Below the pieces are notes generated by a model. That model worked only from the letters and a program-made list of their open reading frames with translations. It made no database searches and was not told the origin of the DNA. Both the position numbers and the translations under genes were made by a program. A stretch of DNA of 64,000 nucleotides. Origin: Halobaculum sp. MBLA0147. GTDB lineage: Archaea; Halobacteriota; Halobacteria; Halobacteriales; Haloferacaceae. Shown one piece after another: positions 7,650 to 15,288 of this stretch (the stretch's first letter is position 1; every line of letters begins with the position of its first letter). Location of the stretch: contig NZ_JBGKAD010000001.1 of assembly GCF_041361345.1 (NCBI RefSeq), positions 2,666,001-2,730,000 on the forward strand, written 5' to 3'.

Positions 7650-7820
7650 ATGGCACAGGCTGGCTCCGAGCAATCGGGTGAGTACGATGTCGGACGGGAC
7701 GAGATGATGATAGTCTCCGTCGACAGGACGCCCGACGAACACGAGGAAGCGTACAGAGTCGAGTGGCAAGAGCCAGCCAACAGTCTGAGTCTCGCGGATC
7801 GGATTCGGCGACTGCTCTGA
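7650..7820 (+). CDS. Small hypothetical protein, 56 residues
   Basis: This short frame encodes an acidic peptide with MMIVSVDRTPDEHEEAYRVE and an ending LADRIRRLL. It starts 22 bases after the GAF-like gene and shares its islet, so the two may be co-transcribed. The acidic composition and lack of rare codons make it credible, but there are no motifs to name. An A/T-rich TTTTATAACC just upstream could also act as its own promoter. Confidence 0.5.
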   Translation: MAQAGSEQSGEYDVGRDEMMIVSVDRTPDEHEEAYRVEWQEPANSLSLADRIRRLL

Positions 7821-7903
7821 GTTCACCCCCCGTCCCTGCGGGAGACGAGACGACACTGGAAACCCACACCACTTAGGCCCCCACCGACCGCAGGCTCGCG
7901 TAG

Positions 7904-9325
7904 ATGCTGTTCACCGCCGCCACCCTCGCAGACGGCCGCACCCGAGACGTTCGTGTCCGCGACGGCGAGATCGTCGCCGTCGCGCCGACGCTCGACCCCG
8001 ACCCCGGCGAGGAGACCGTCGACGCGAGCGAGTACCACCTCCTACCCGGCGCAGTCGACGCACACGTCCACTTCCGGCAGCCCGGCTACCCACACAAGGA
8101 GGACTGGACCACCGGCTCGCGAGCGGCCGCGGCCGGCGGCGTCACCACCGTCGTCGACCAGCCGAACACGGACCCGGCGACGGTCGACGGCGCCGCCTTC
8201 GACACGAAGGCCGAGCTGGCGGCCGACTCGCTGGTCGACTACGGGCTCAACGGCGGCGTCACGGCCGACTGGGACCCCGAGGGACTGTTCGAGCGCCCGC
8301 TGTTCGCGCTCGGAGAGGTGTTCCTCGCGGACTCGACCGGCGACATGGGGATCGACGAGGAACTGTTCCAAGCGGCGCTCGCCCGTGCCAGCGACGCCGA
8401 CGTGCCAGTGACCGTCCACGCCGAAGACGCGACGCTGTTCGAACCCGCGGCACTGGAAGGGAACGACGAGTCCGGCGCCGGCGACGGAACGAGCGCCGAC
8501 ACCGACGGAACGAGCGCCGACACCGACGGAACGACCGTCGACGGGAACGGACGGGCCGGCGACGCCACGGGACGGGCGGCACCGGCGGACCGGTGGAGTC
8601 GCTACCGCCCCGCGGAGGCGGAGGTCGCCGCCGTCGAGACCGCGTTGGCGGCCGCCGAACGCGAGGGGGCGTCGATCCACGTCGCGCACACCTCGACGCC
8701 GGAGGCGGTCGACCGTGTCGCGGCGGCGGCCGCCGAGGCGGACGACGACCGCCGGGTCACCTGCGAGGTGACGCCACACCACCTCCTCCTGTCGCGCGAC
8801 GATCTCGACGCGCTCGGGACGTTCGGGCGGATGAACCCGCCGCTCCGGAGCGAACGGCGCCGCGCTGCACTGTTCGAGCGGGTCCGGGACGGCACCGTCG
8901 ACCTGATCGCCACCGACCACGCCCCACACACGACTGCAGAGAAGGAGACGGCACTGACCGACGCCCCCTCCGGCGTGCCGGGCGTCGAGACGCTGCTCCC
9001 GCTGTTGTTGGGCGAGGTCGTCGCGGACCGACTCGACGTGGCGCGTGTCCGGGACCTGGTCGCTGCGACACCGGCAGCGGTGTTCGGACTTCCCCAGAAG
9101 GGCCGCGTCGCGCCCGGCAGCGACGCCGATCTGGTGCTCGTCGACTTGGACGACCCGGACGAGGTGCGGGGGGAGCGACTCCACTCGAAGTGCGAGTGGA
9201 CGCCGTTCGAGGGTGCGCGGGCGGTGTTCCCGGAGCTGACGCTCCTCCGTGGGCAGGTGGTCTACGACGGACGCGGCGACGCGGAGCAGTTCGGCGAGGC
9301 GATCGGCCGGAACGTCCGCGAGTGA
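7904..9325 (+). CDS. pyrC: Dihydroorotase
   Basis: This 473-residue zinc enzyme of the amidohydrolase superfamily closes carbamoyl-aspartate to dihydroorotate, step three of pyrimidine synthesis. Metal ligands appear in DAHVHFRQPGYPHKEDW, in the second-shell His of VTVHAED and IHVAHTST, and in IATDHAPHTTAEKE (Asp). Its partners PyrB and PyrI are encoded about 50 kb away, so the pathway is not one operon. Residues about 187-228 form an extra acidic Ala/Ser/Gly/Asp/Thr loop made from 21-base tandem repeats, which the usual enzyme of about 430 residues lacks. The core motifs are intact, so the loop is probably tolerated on the surface. Confidence 0.95.
   Translation: MLFTAATLADGRTRDVRVRDGEIVAVAPTLDPDPGEETVDASEYHLLPGAVDAHVHFRQPGYPHKEDWTTGSRAAAAGGVTTVVDQPNTDPATVDGAAFDTKAELAADSLVDYGLNGGVTADWDPEGLFERPLFALGEVFLADSTGDMGIDEELFQAALARASDADVPVTVHAEDATLFEPAALEGNDESGAGDGTSADTDGTSADTDGTTVDGNGRAGDATGRAAPADRWSRYRPAEAEVAAVETALAAAEREGASIHVAHTSTPEAVDRVAAAAAEADDDRRVTCEVTPHHLLLSRDDLDALGTFGRMNPPLRSERRRAALFERVRDGTVDLIATDHAPHTTAEKETALTDAPSGVPGVETLLPLLLGEVVADRLDVARVRDLVAATPAAVFGLPQKGRVAPGSDADLVLVDLDDPDEVRGERLHSKCEWTPFEGARAVFPELTLLRGQVVYDGRGDAEQFGEAIGRNVRE
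8478..8545 (+). repeat. 21-base in-frame tandem repeat inside pyrC
   Basis: Units encoding GTSADTD repeat (GTSADTDGTSADTDGTTVDG), with the third copy degraded. The repeat sits in a loop between two metal-site strands of dihydroorotase and keeps the frame. Confidence 0.75.
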
Positions 9326-9399
9326 GCGCGACGCCGGCACGACGCAGAGCCGGTGCCGACGACCGGCAGCTATTCGTCGTGTGCGTCCCGTCATCCGGT

Positions 9400-9864
9400 G
9401 TGTCGCGCCCTCCAGACGACGCACCGACGGAGACGGATCGGACGGGAGACGGCGACGGATACCCGAGGAGCGACACCGACGGGCCAGCGGCGAACACACA
9501 CGCCGCCGGGGAGTCGCAGACGCTCACCGGGTTGTTCCGACGACCCGGCGGTGCGGCGGTACTCGGCGTCGGCTTCCTCGTACTGGTGTACGCGTTGTTG
9601 ATCCTCGGCAACGTGTTGTTGGGTGTCCTCGCGGCGACGCTGCTCGTCGGCGGCTACGTCACCGCGGTGGTGGCGCTGCGACTCCTCGCGGTACTCGAAC
9701 GGATCGCTCGCGCTCGCGAGCGGGCCGCCGAGGCTGAGGCACGCCTCGCCGAGCGACGACTGCGGACGGACCGGCTGGAGTCGACCGCCGACGACCGTGC
9801 CGATCACCCGGCGGCCACGGACGACGAGCGACGGACGGAGACGGACTCCGAGTGGGCCGACTGA
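9400..9864 (+). CDS. Small membrane protein with coiled-coil tail
   Basis: This 154-residue protein has a polar N-terminus (about 50 residues), two strongly hydrophobic helices (AAVLGVGFLVLVYALLILG and LGVLAATLLVGGYVTAVVAL), then a charged helical region, RIARARERAAEAEARLAERR, predicted to be a coiled coil. I chose the GTG at 9400; a GTG at 9379 is also in frame. It follows pyrC by 74 bases. The family is not recognised. The topology suggests a membrane-anchored scaffold or regulatory protein, but nothing more can be said. Confidence 0.65.
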   Translation: MSRPPDDAPTETDRTGDGDGYPRSDTDGPAANTHAAGESQTLTGLFRRPGGAAVLGVGFLVLVYALLILGNVLLGVLAATLLVGGYVTAVVALRLLAVLERIARARERAAEAEARLAERRLRTDRLESTADDRADHPAATDDERRTETDSEWAD

Positions 9865-9924
9865 GTCCACCGATCACCACCGCCGCCCCCAAACGCTATT
9901 CCCGTCGTCCACCTACCGGGTGGT

Positions 9925-10551
9925 ATGTACGTCCGTGACGCACGCAACCGAGACGAGGTGTGGTTGCTCGACCGGATGGAGGAGTTGGGGCTCTCGGAGA
10001 CCTCCTTCCGCTCGCGCGACTACGTGATCGCCGTCGACCAGGAGACGGACGAGCGTGCGGGGTTCGGTCGGGTTCGGGTCCACAAGACCGCGGACGGCGA
10101 CGAGGTGTGTGAACTCACCAGCATCGGCGTGCTCCCGGCGTGGCGCGGCCAGGGCGTCGGCGCACACGTCGTCGAGCGGTTGGTCCAGACCGCCGGCGAC
10201 GACGGGTTCGACGACGTGTACTCGTTCACGGACCGCGGGGAGTACCTCGCACAGTTCGGCTTCGAGCCCGTCCCGGAGGAGGAGCTCCCGCCGGTGTTGG
10301 CCGACCGCCTGGCGACCGTGCGTGCGGAGGCCGACGAGGAGTCGTCCGTGGTCGAGGATCCGGACGGCGTCGTCGCACTCGCGGTGCCGACGGACGGCTT
10401 CAAGATGCCCGCAGAGTTCCGCGAGCGGTTCAAGACCGCCAGTCCCACGGGAGACACGGACGGCGACGGCGGGCAAGACGCCGCGGAGATGGCCGAGGAG
10501 TTCGGAATCGACCCCGACGACGCGACGTACAAGTACGACACCGGGAGTTGA
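9925..10551 (+). CDS. GNAT-family N-acetyltransferase
   Basis: This 208-residue protein has the acetyl-CoA binding motif A at LTSIGVLPAWRGQGVGAHVV (residues about 65-85) with the R-G-Q-G-V-G pyrophosphate loop. The GNAT strand pattern precedes it (YVIAVDQETDERAGFGRVRV), and a C-terminal extension beyond the catalytic fold ends in DPDDATYKYDTGS. The acceptor (amino acid, small amine or protein N-terminus) is unknown. It is a single gene whose 3' end is followed by a 23-base tandem repeat. The CSTs of the fold are otherwise typical. Confidence 0.85.
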   Translation: MYVRDARNRDEVWLLDRMEELGLSETSFRSRDYVIAVDQETDERAGFGRVRVHKTADGDEVCELTSIGVLPAWRGQGVGAHVVERLVQTAGDDGFDDVYSFTDRGEYLAQFGFEPVPEEELPPVLADRLATVRAEADEESSVVEDPDGVVALAVPTDGFKMPAEFRERFKTASPTGDTDGDGGQDAAEMAEEFGIDPDDATYKYDTGS

Positions 10552-10567
10552 GGGCGACACGCCGCGA

Positions 10568-10659
10568 GTCACTCGGTGGCGGGCGTCCCCGTCACTCGGT
10601 GGCGGGCGTCCCCGTCACTCGTCGTCGGGCGTCCCCGTCACTCGGCGTCGTCCGCCTCC
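10568..10659. repeat. Intergenic 23-base tandem repeat, about four copies
   Basis: Copies start at 10568, 10591, 10614 and 10637. The first two are identical, the third differs in the middle, and the fourth is degraded at its end. They fill the gap between the convergent GNAT and yihY genes. The unit length is not a multiple of three, and there is no frame through it. Confidence 0.8.
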
Positions 10660-10660
10660 G

Positions 10661-11554
10661 TCAGTCGTCGTCGTCGGGGTCCTCTGGCGTCCCGTCGCCG
10701 GACACCTCCGGCCCCGGACCGCGGTGGCCGGAGACGACCGCGTTGAGTGACGCGCCGACGAGCACCAGCAGCGCGGCGGCGTAGAACCACGTCACGAGCA
10801 ACAGGACGCCGCCGAGTGCCCCCGCAGCGGAGTCACTGGCGACGGTGGCGGCGTACACCGCGACGGCGACCTGCAGGACGGTCCACCCACCCGCGGCGAG
10901 CACCGCACCGGGGAGCACGTGTCGGAGTCGCAACGACGTGTCCGGAAACACGTAGTACGTCGGGAGGAAGACGAGCGTCAGCGTCGCGACGAGCACGAAC
11001 GGCCCGAACACACGTGCCGGAACCCCGCCGAGCCCGGTGAACACGCCACCGACGGCGACCGTCGCGACGAACGCCACGCCGGTCGACCCCAAGACGACGG
11101 CCGCGTCCCGGACCCCGTCGAGGAACGACCCGCTCCCAGTCGTCCCGTACACGCGCGAGAACGCGGTGTCGACACCCCGAAACAGCTTCAGTGCTCCCCA
11201 GGTCAAGACGACAGCCCCGGCAACCGTCACACCGCCGCGTCCCGACGGATCTCCGACCGCTCCGCCGACGACGTTCTGGCCGGCCGGCGAGAGGAACGCC
11301 CCGACGCGTCTCACCACGGCGGCCGCGAGCGCCCCGTCGGCGACGACGGAGACGAGGAGGAACACGAACAGCGTCAACGGCACGACGGACACCAGCGCGT
11401 AGTAGGCCAACGCCGCCGCGAGGAAGGTCGCCTCCGTCTCTCTGACCGCCCGCACCGTCCCGCGTGCGACGGCGACGGCGCCGTCGACGGTTCGACGCCA
11501 CCCGGCGGTCGTCGACCCACTCGGCCGCTCGACGCGCCCGTCGTCGGTCGTCAC
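10661..11554 (-). CDS. YihY/BrkB-family inner membrane protein
   Basis: This 297-residue polytopic protein shows the YihY order of features: an N-terminal cytosolic stretch, an AYYALVSVVPLTLFVFLLVS helix, a long loop with LTWGALKLFRGVDTAFSRVYG (family signature region), then four further helices including FVLVATLTLVFLPTYYVFPD and VLLLVTWFYAAALLVLVGA. The family is widespread and its transport role is not settled. The GTG start lies 10 bases after the stop of the NADH dehydrogenase gene, so the two form an operon. The C-terminus is short and acidic, typical of halophiles. Confidence 0.88.
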   Translation of the reverse strand: MTTDDGRVERPSGSTTAGWRRTVDGAVAVARGTVRAVRETEATFLAAALAYYALVSVVPLTLFVFLLVSVVADGALAAAVVRRVGAFLSPAGQNVVGGAVGDPSGRGGVTVAGAVVLTWGALKLFRGVDTAFSRVYGTTGSGSFLDGVRDAAVVLGSTGVAFVATVAVGGVFTGLGGVPARVFGPFVLVATLTLVFLPTYYVFPDTSLRLRHVLPGAVLAAGGWTVLQVAVAVYAATVASDSAAGALGGVLLLVTWFYAAALLVLVGASLNAVVSGHRGPGPEVSGDGTPEDPDDDD

Positions 11555-11564
11555 CGTCCCGGAC

Positions 11565-12746
11565 TCACATGTCCGTCCACGCGCCGACCGCGCGACCCAC
11601 CGAGGAGACCTGCGCGATCCAGCGCGCAGCGACGAACTTCTTCAGGAACACCGCACCGGGGCCGCCGAACGTCTGGATCGGCATCCCGACCACGTCGTGG
11701 GCGACTGCCTTCTCCCCCACGGAGATGAGCGTCCCCTTGTCCTCGTGGGTCCACGACTTCAGCGGTGCCCCGCGGACCTTCCGAGCGAGGTTCTCGCCGG
11801 CGACCTCGGCGGCCTGCCAGGCGGCCTGCGCCGTCGGCGGTGCCACGTCCTCCTCGCCCTGCTCGACGAGAGCGGTGTCGCCCATCGCGAACACGCGGTC
11901 GTCGCTCGTCTGGAACGTCGCGTCCGCGTGGACGCGCTTCGACCGCTCGTCTTTGTCCACGTCCGCCTCGGCGAACTCGTCGCGCCCCGTGATCCCGCCA
12001 GTCCAGATCAACACGTCGTAGGCCATCTCCGCGGGGGCCTCGTCCTCGCCGCCGCCGACGTACACCGTCTCGTCGTCGACCTCGGAGATGAACTCCCCCG
12101 TCTCGATGGCCACGTCCTGCTGGTCGAGGTACTTCCGGAGTTTCCCCTGTACCTCGGGGTCGTTGCCCGGGAAGATCTCGTCGAGCCCCTCCACGAGCGT
12201 CACGTTCAGGTGCGCGTCGTGGTCGTCGCGGTACTCTGCGATCTCGCCGGCCGTCTGGATCCCCGAGAGGCCGGCACCGCCGACGATCACCTCGGCGGGG
12301 TCCTCGGCCGTCGCTGCGTCGGCCGCGTCGGACACCTGCCGGTTGATCTCGCGGGCGTCCTCGAGACTCTTCAGGGTGAGCGAGTGCTCCTCCAGCCCGT
12401 CGATGCCGTAGAACGCCGTGCGCGTCCCGACGGCGAGCAGACAGTAGTCGTACGACACCGTCTCCCCGTCGTCCAGCTCCAGTTCGCGTTCGTCGGCGTC
12501 CAACTCTGTCACGCGTCCCTGCCGGAACGTGGTGCGTGGCTCCTTGATCTCCTCGACGGGGATCGTCACCTTCGACTCCACCGTCGGGTCGCGGACACAC
12601 CGGTGTGCCTCGTGGAGCACGAGGTGGTAGTCCACGTCCGAGATCCACGTCAAGTTCGCCTCGCCCGGTTCGACCGCGTCTTCGAACGCCTTCACCGCGC
12701 CGGCCCCGGCGTACCCCGAGCCGACCACGACGACGTCGTCTGTCAT
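11565..12746 (-). CDS. ndh: Type II NADH dehydrogenase-like FAD oxidoreductase
   Basis: This 393-residue two-dinucleotide-binding flavoprotein has FAD loop VVVVGSGYAGAG (residues 3-15), NAD loop VIVGGAGLSGIQTAGEIAEY (about residues 150-170) and the C-terminal FAD contact RVFAMGDTALVEQ. It is expected to pass electrons from NADH to menaquinone at the membrane without proton pumping. The ATG at 12746 begins MTDDVVVVG. The open frame could extend three codons to a GTG at 12755, which I consider unlikely. It is first in an operon with the YihY-like gene. A sulfide:quinone oxidoreductase is the main alternative, but I do not see its paired catalytic cysteines. Confidence 0.86.
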   Translation of the reverse strand: MTDDVVVVGSGYAGAGAVKAFEDAVEPGEANLTWISDVDYHLVLHEAHRCVRDPTVESKVTIPVEEIKEPRTTFRQGRVTELDADERELELDDGETVSYDYCLLAVGTRTAFYGIDGLEEHSLTLKSLEDAREINRQVSDAADAATAEDPAEVIVGGAGLSGIQTAGEIAEYRDDHDAHLNVTLVEGLDEIFPGNDPEVQGKLRKYLDQQDVAIETGEFISEVDDETVYVGGGEDEAPAEMAYDVLIWTGGITGRDEFAEADVDKDERSKRVHADATFQTSDDRVFAMGDTALVEQGEEDVAPPTAQAAWQAAEVAGENLARKVRGAPLKSWTHEDKGTLISVGEKAVAHDVVGMPIQTFGGPGAVFLKKFVAARWIAQVSSVGRAVGAWTDM

Positions 12747-12998
12747 AGGTGCCACTACCGGTACCCTCCGTAAATCGGTGTTGGAACGTCGCGCCCCGTC
12801 CCGTCCGTTCTGGGGGACGAGACGATTCCCACTCGTCAGTACCCGGCTCCGTCACGACGACTGCGGCCTCGTCGTCGACAGTCGGACTCGTGCACCCGTA
12901 CCGTCCGTGACTGGCGCTACGAAGTGGAACCTGTCGGGATCGACGAGAGCATCAATCGGAGGCGGAACGGAACGGGAGCTACCCCACGGCGGTGTCGG

Positions 12999-13511
12999 TC
13001 AGGCGACGATCTCCGATACGTCGGTGTGGCGGTACCGCTCTTTCTCCGACGGGTCGATCCCGAGTAGCTCGAGCGACCGGTCGGCGAGTGTCGATCCCGT
13101 CTCGTCCCCGAACTGGTCGACGATCTCCTCGAAGTCGTCCGTCTCGAACTCTGGCTCTACGTTCACCTCGCCGTTCCGCTCGATCACCTTGCCACGGCGA
13201 CCGTCGACGTACTCGTCGGACTCCGACACGACGCCGTCCGACTTCAGTTCGTCGAAGGCGTCCATCACGTCACCGCTGAACGGGCCGTAGTCGTAGATGT
13301 GGAAGTCGTCGAAGACACCGAACCGTGGCTCGGAGACCAGACGCCGCGTCGCCGGATCGAAGTGTTCGAGCATGAACACCAACTTCATGAACTTCGTCCG
13401 GCCAGACACCTCGCCGTCACACGCAGCCAGCAGTGTGTCGAGGAACGACTGCTGCCGCTCGGTGGCGCGTGGGCCGAGGTCGAAGTCGTAGTGGTCGGTG
13501 TTCGTCGTCAC
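12999..13511 (-). CDS. YwgA/Panacea-like protein, partner of the nuclease gene
   Basis: This 170-residue protein carries the two blocks typical of YwgA-like and Panacea (DUF4065) proteins: a helix with RTKFMKLVFMLEHF (residues 38-51) and YDYGPFSGDVMDAFDELKS (residues 73-91). A winged-helix-like DGVVSESDEYVDGRRGKVIE region follows. Panacea domains act as antitoxins in several toxin-antitoxin pairs, and YwgA-like proteins often sit in restriction or defence loci. It lies 41 bases downstream of a nuclease-like gene on the same strand. An antitoxin or regulatory role is an inference from this context and fold resemblance. A search against PF13274 would test it. Confidence 0.6.
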   Translation of the reverse strand: MTTNTDHYDFDLGPRATERQQSFLDTLLAACDGEVSGRTKFMKLVFMLEHFDPATRRLVSEPRFGVFDDFHIYDYGPFSGDVMDAFDELKSDGVVSESDEYVDGRRGKVIERNGEVNVEPEFETDDFEEIVDQFGDETGSTLADRSLELLGIDPSEKERYRHTDVSEIVA

Positions 13512-13552
13512 AGTGGTCCATCGACTCTCGTGAGGTAAGAAGTTTGTCGTTG

Positions 13553-14260
13553 TTACGGTACAAATTCATCCACGATGCTCACCGCCCGTCGAAGTGGAAG
13601 TTCTTTCGTATCTTCTTCCACGTCCAGTGGTGCGGCTACGATTCGAGTGTGCATCGAGTCGTCGTGCCACTCATCGAGTTCTTTACAAAATCCGTGATAC
13701 CCGGTCGTGAGGAGCTCTGCGCGCCAGGCGTCGACCGACAGAAGTGGGAACACGAACAGTAGAATCGACGGATGCCTCGGATCGTACCGTTGCCACTCTT
13801 TGTCGGCGAATCCCTTGGCGTACGCCCGCATGTTTGTCGCCGAGACGATTCGTTTGACTTCGACATTGCAGGAGTGGACTTCGTGGTGAGAGATACTGAT
13901 ATCGGGTTCTGAGTCGTTGTTGTTGCTCTCTACCTTACAGTGAACACCGTCGAGTGTCTCTTGGAGGTACCACGCTAGAAACTCGACCGCGTACTCGTCG
14001 CCTTCCAGCAGTGTGTTGTTGAGTAAGTCTCGTGGACCGTCGTAGCCGAGTCGGTCCTGCATACTCTCTACCGACTCGTTGCGGACCTCACCCAGTCGCT
14101 TGAGCGTCGGCTTGACGACAGTGTCGTCGATCTCGCTTCCGGACCACTCGAACCCCTGTGCCCACAGTTGCTCGCTACTCAGACAACACGGCGCGAACAG
14201 GCGTTCCTGCACGAGGGGTTCGAGGTCGACGAACGTCGCACGTCCGATCAGATCCGCCAC
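13553..14260 (-). CDS. PD-(D/E)XK-like nuclease, candidate defence or toxin gene
   Basis: This 235-residue protein has a possible PD-(D/E)XK core: Pro119-Asp120 in DSEPDISISHHEVHS, then, 13 residues later, Glu134-Val135-Lys136 in CNVEVKRIVS. The order PD...EXK with a strand-turn-strand between fits the restriction-endonuclease-like fold. The N-terminal 100 residues are helical. The DNA is A/T-richer than its surroundings and the start is a GTG. It precedes the YwgA/Panacea-like gene by 41 bases and is divergent from nothing; korB follows upstream on the same strand 83 bases away. DNA or RNA cleavage is inferred. The pair may be a toxin-antitoxin or restriction-like module. Confidence 0.6.
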   Translation of the reverse strand: MADLIGRATFVDLEPLVQERLFAPCCLSSEQLWAQGFEWSGSEIDDTVVKPTLKRLGEVRNESVESMQDRLGYDGPRDLLNNTLLEGDEYAVEFLAWYLQETLDGVHCKVESNNNDSEPDISISHHEVHSCNVEVKRIVSATNMRAYAKGFADKEWQRYDPRHPSILLFVFPLLSVDAWRAELLTTGYHGFCKELDEWHDDSMHTRIVAAPLDVEEDTKELPLRRAVSIVDEFVP

Positions 14261-14343
14261 GAGGTTGCATATGCTCGACAGACAATTATCTATTTCGGAA
14301 CTGCGGGAATGTGGTGGCGTCCGACCGAGTGGTCAGACGGGCG

Positions 14344-15282
14344 TCACTTGTGCTTGTCGAGGAACAGGTCGGCGGACCGCTCCCACTCGTAGTCGTCGTC
14401 GAAGTACCGCTCGGCCAGCGGCTCCTCGGGGAGTTCGCCGATGTTCTGCTTCTCCTGCTGGTAGGAGGGGCGCTCCTCGTCGCGGTAGTAGACGCCGGTG
14501 AGCACCTCGCCCTCGTACAGCTTCTCCTCCGTCTCGCGCATCATCTCCTGGGCCTCGGCCCGGTCCGTCGGGTCGAACTCGAACTCGTCGTCCTCGTTGA
14601 CGTCCTTGTACGGGACGTACTGCTTGGCGTCCTTGTTCCAGGTCGGACACTGTGTGAGGAAGTCGACGTGTGCGAACCCGTCGTGTTCCATCGCCTCCAC
14701 CAGGATGTCACGCGCCTGGTTGGGGTTGACCGCCGCCGTGCGGGCGACGAAGGAGGCCCCGGAGGTCAGCGCCAACGAGAGCGGCCGGATCGGGTCCTTC
14801 GCGGACCCGGACGGCTGGGTCTTGGACTTGTGACCCTTCGGACTGGTCGGGGAGGTCTGCCCCTTCGTCAGCCCGAAGATCTCGTTGTTGAACACGATGT
14901 AGGTCATGTCGTGGTTCTCGCGGGCGGTGTGCATGAAGTGGTTGCCACCGATCCCGTAGCCGTCGCCGTCGCCGCCGGCGGCGACGACCTCCAGCTCGGG
15001 GTTGGTCAGCGCCGCCGCCCGGGCGACCGGCAGCGACCGGCCGTGGATGGTGTGGAACCCGTAGCTGTCGAAGTAGCTGTTGAGCTTCCCCGAACAGCCG
15101 ATCCCCGTCACCATGAGGATCTCCTCGGGTGTGCGCCCGATCTCGGGCATCGCACCCTTCAGGGCCTTCAGCACGCCGAAGTCGCCACAGCCAGGACACC
15201 ACGTCGGCTGCGGTTCGACCTGTGGCGTGTACTCGTCGCGGTCGATCTCGCGGTCGTCGTCGATTGCACTGAACGCGCTCAT
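14344..15282 (-). CDS. korB: 2-oxoacid:ferredoxin oxidoreductase, beta subunit
   Basis: This 312-residue thiamine-diphosphate subunit oxidatively decarboxylates 2-oxoacids (pyruvate or 2-oxoglutarate) to the acyl-CoA, reducing ferredoxin. Visible features are WCPGCGDFG near residue 30, TGIGCSGKLNSYF, and the ThDP/Mg motif GGDGDGYGIGGNHFMH with the following NNEIFGLTKGQTSPTS. The cysteines of the first two motifs ligate the Fe-S cluster. It starts 6 bases after korA. Haloarchaea use such enzymes in place of pyruvate and oxoglutarate dehydrogenases. Which acid this pair prefers cannot be decided from sequence, so the Kor label is by family resemblance. Confidence 0.93.
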   Translation of the reverse strand: MSAFSAIDDDREIDRDEYTPQVEPQPTWCPGCGDFGVLKALKGAMPEIGRTPEEILMVTGIGCSGKLNSYFDSYGFHTIHGRSLPVARAAALTNPELEVVAAGGDGDGYGIGGNHFMHTARENHDMTYIVFNNEIFGLTKGQTSPTSPKGHKSKTQPSGSAKDPIRPLSLALTSGASFVARTAAVNPNQARDILVEAMEHDGFAHVDFLTQCPTWNKDAKQYVPYKDVNEDDEFEFDPTDRAEAQEMMRETEEKLYEGEVLTGVYYRDEERPSYQQEKQNIGELPEEPLAERYFDDDYEWERSADLFLDKHK

Positions 15283-15288
15283 TGTGTG

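Noticed and set aside
8593-9399. Long plus-strand frame overlapping pyrC
   Set aside because: Only its last part, from the GTG at 9400, is acidic and membrane-like. The rest is an out-of-frame, Arg/Gly-rich shadow of dihydroorotase.
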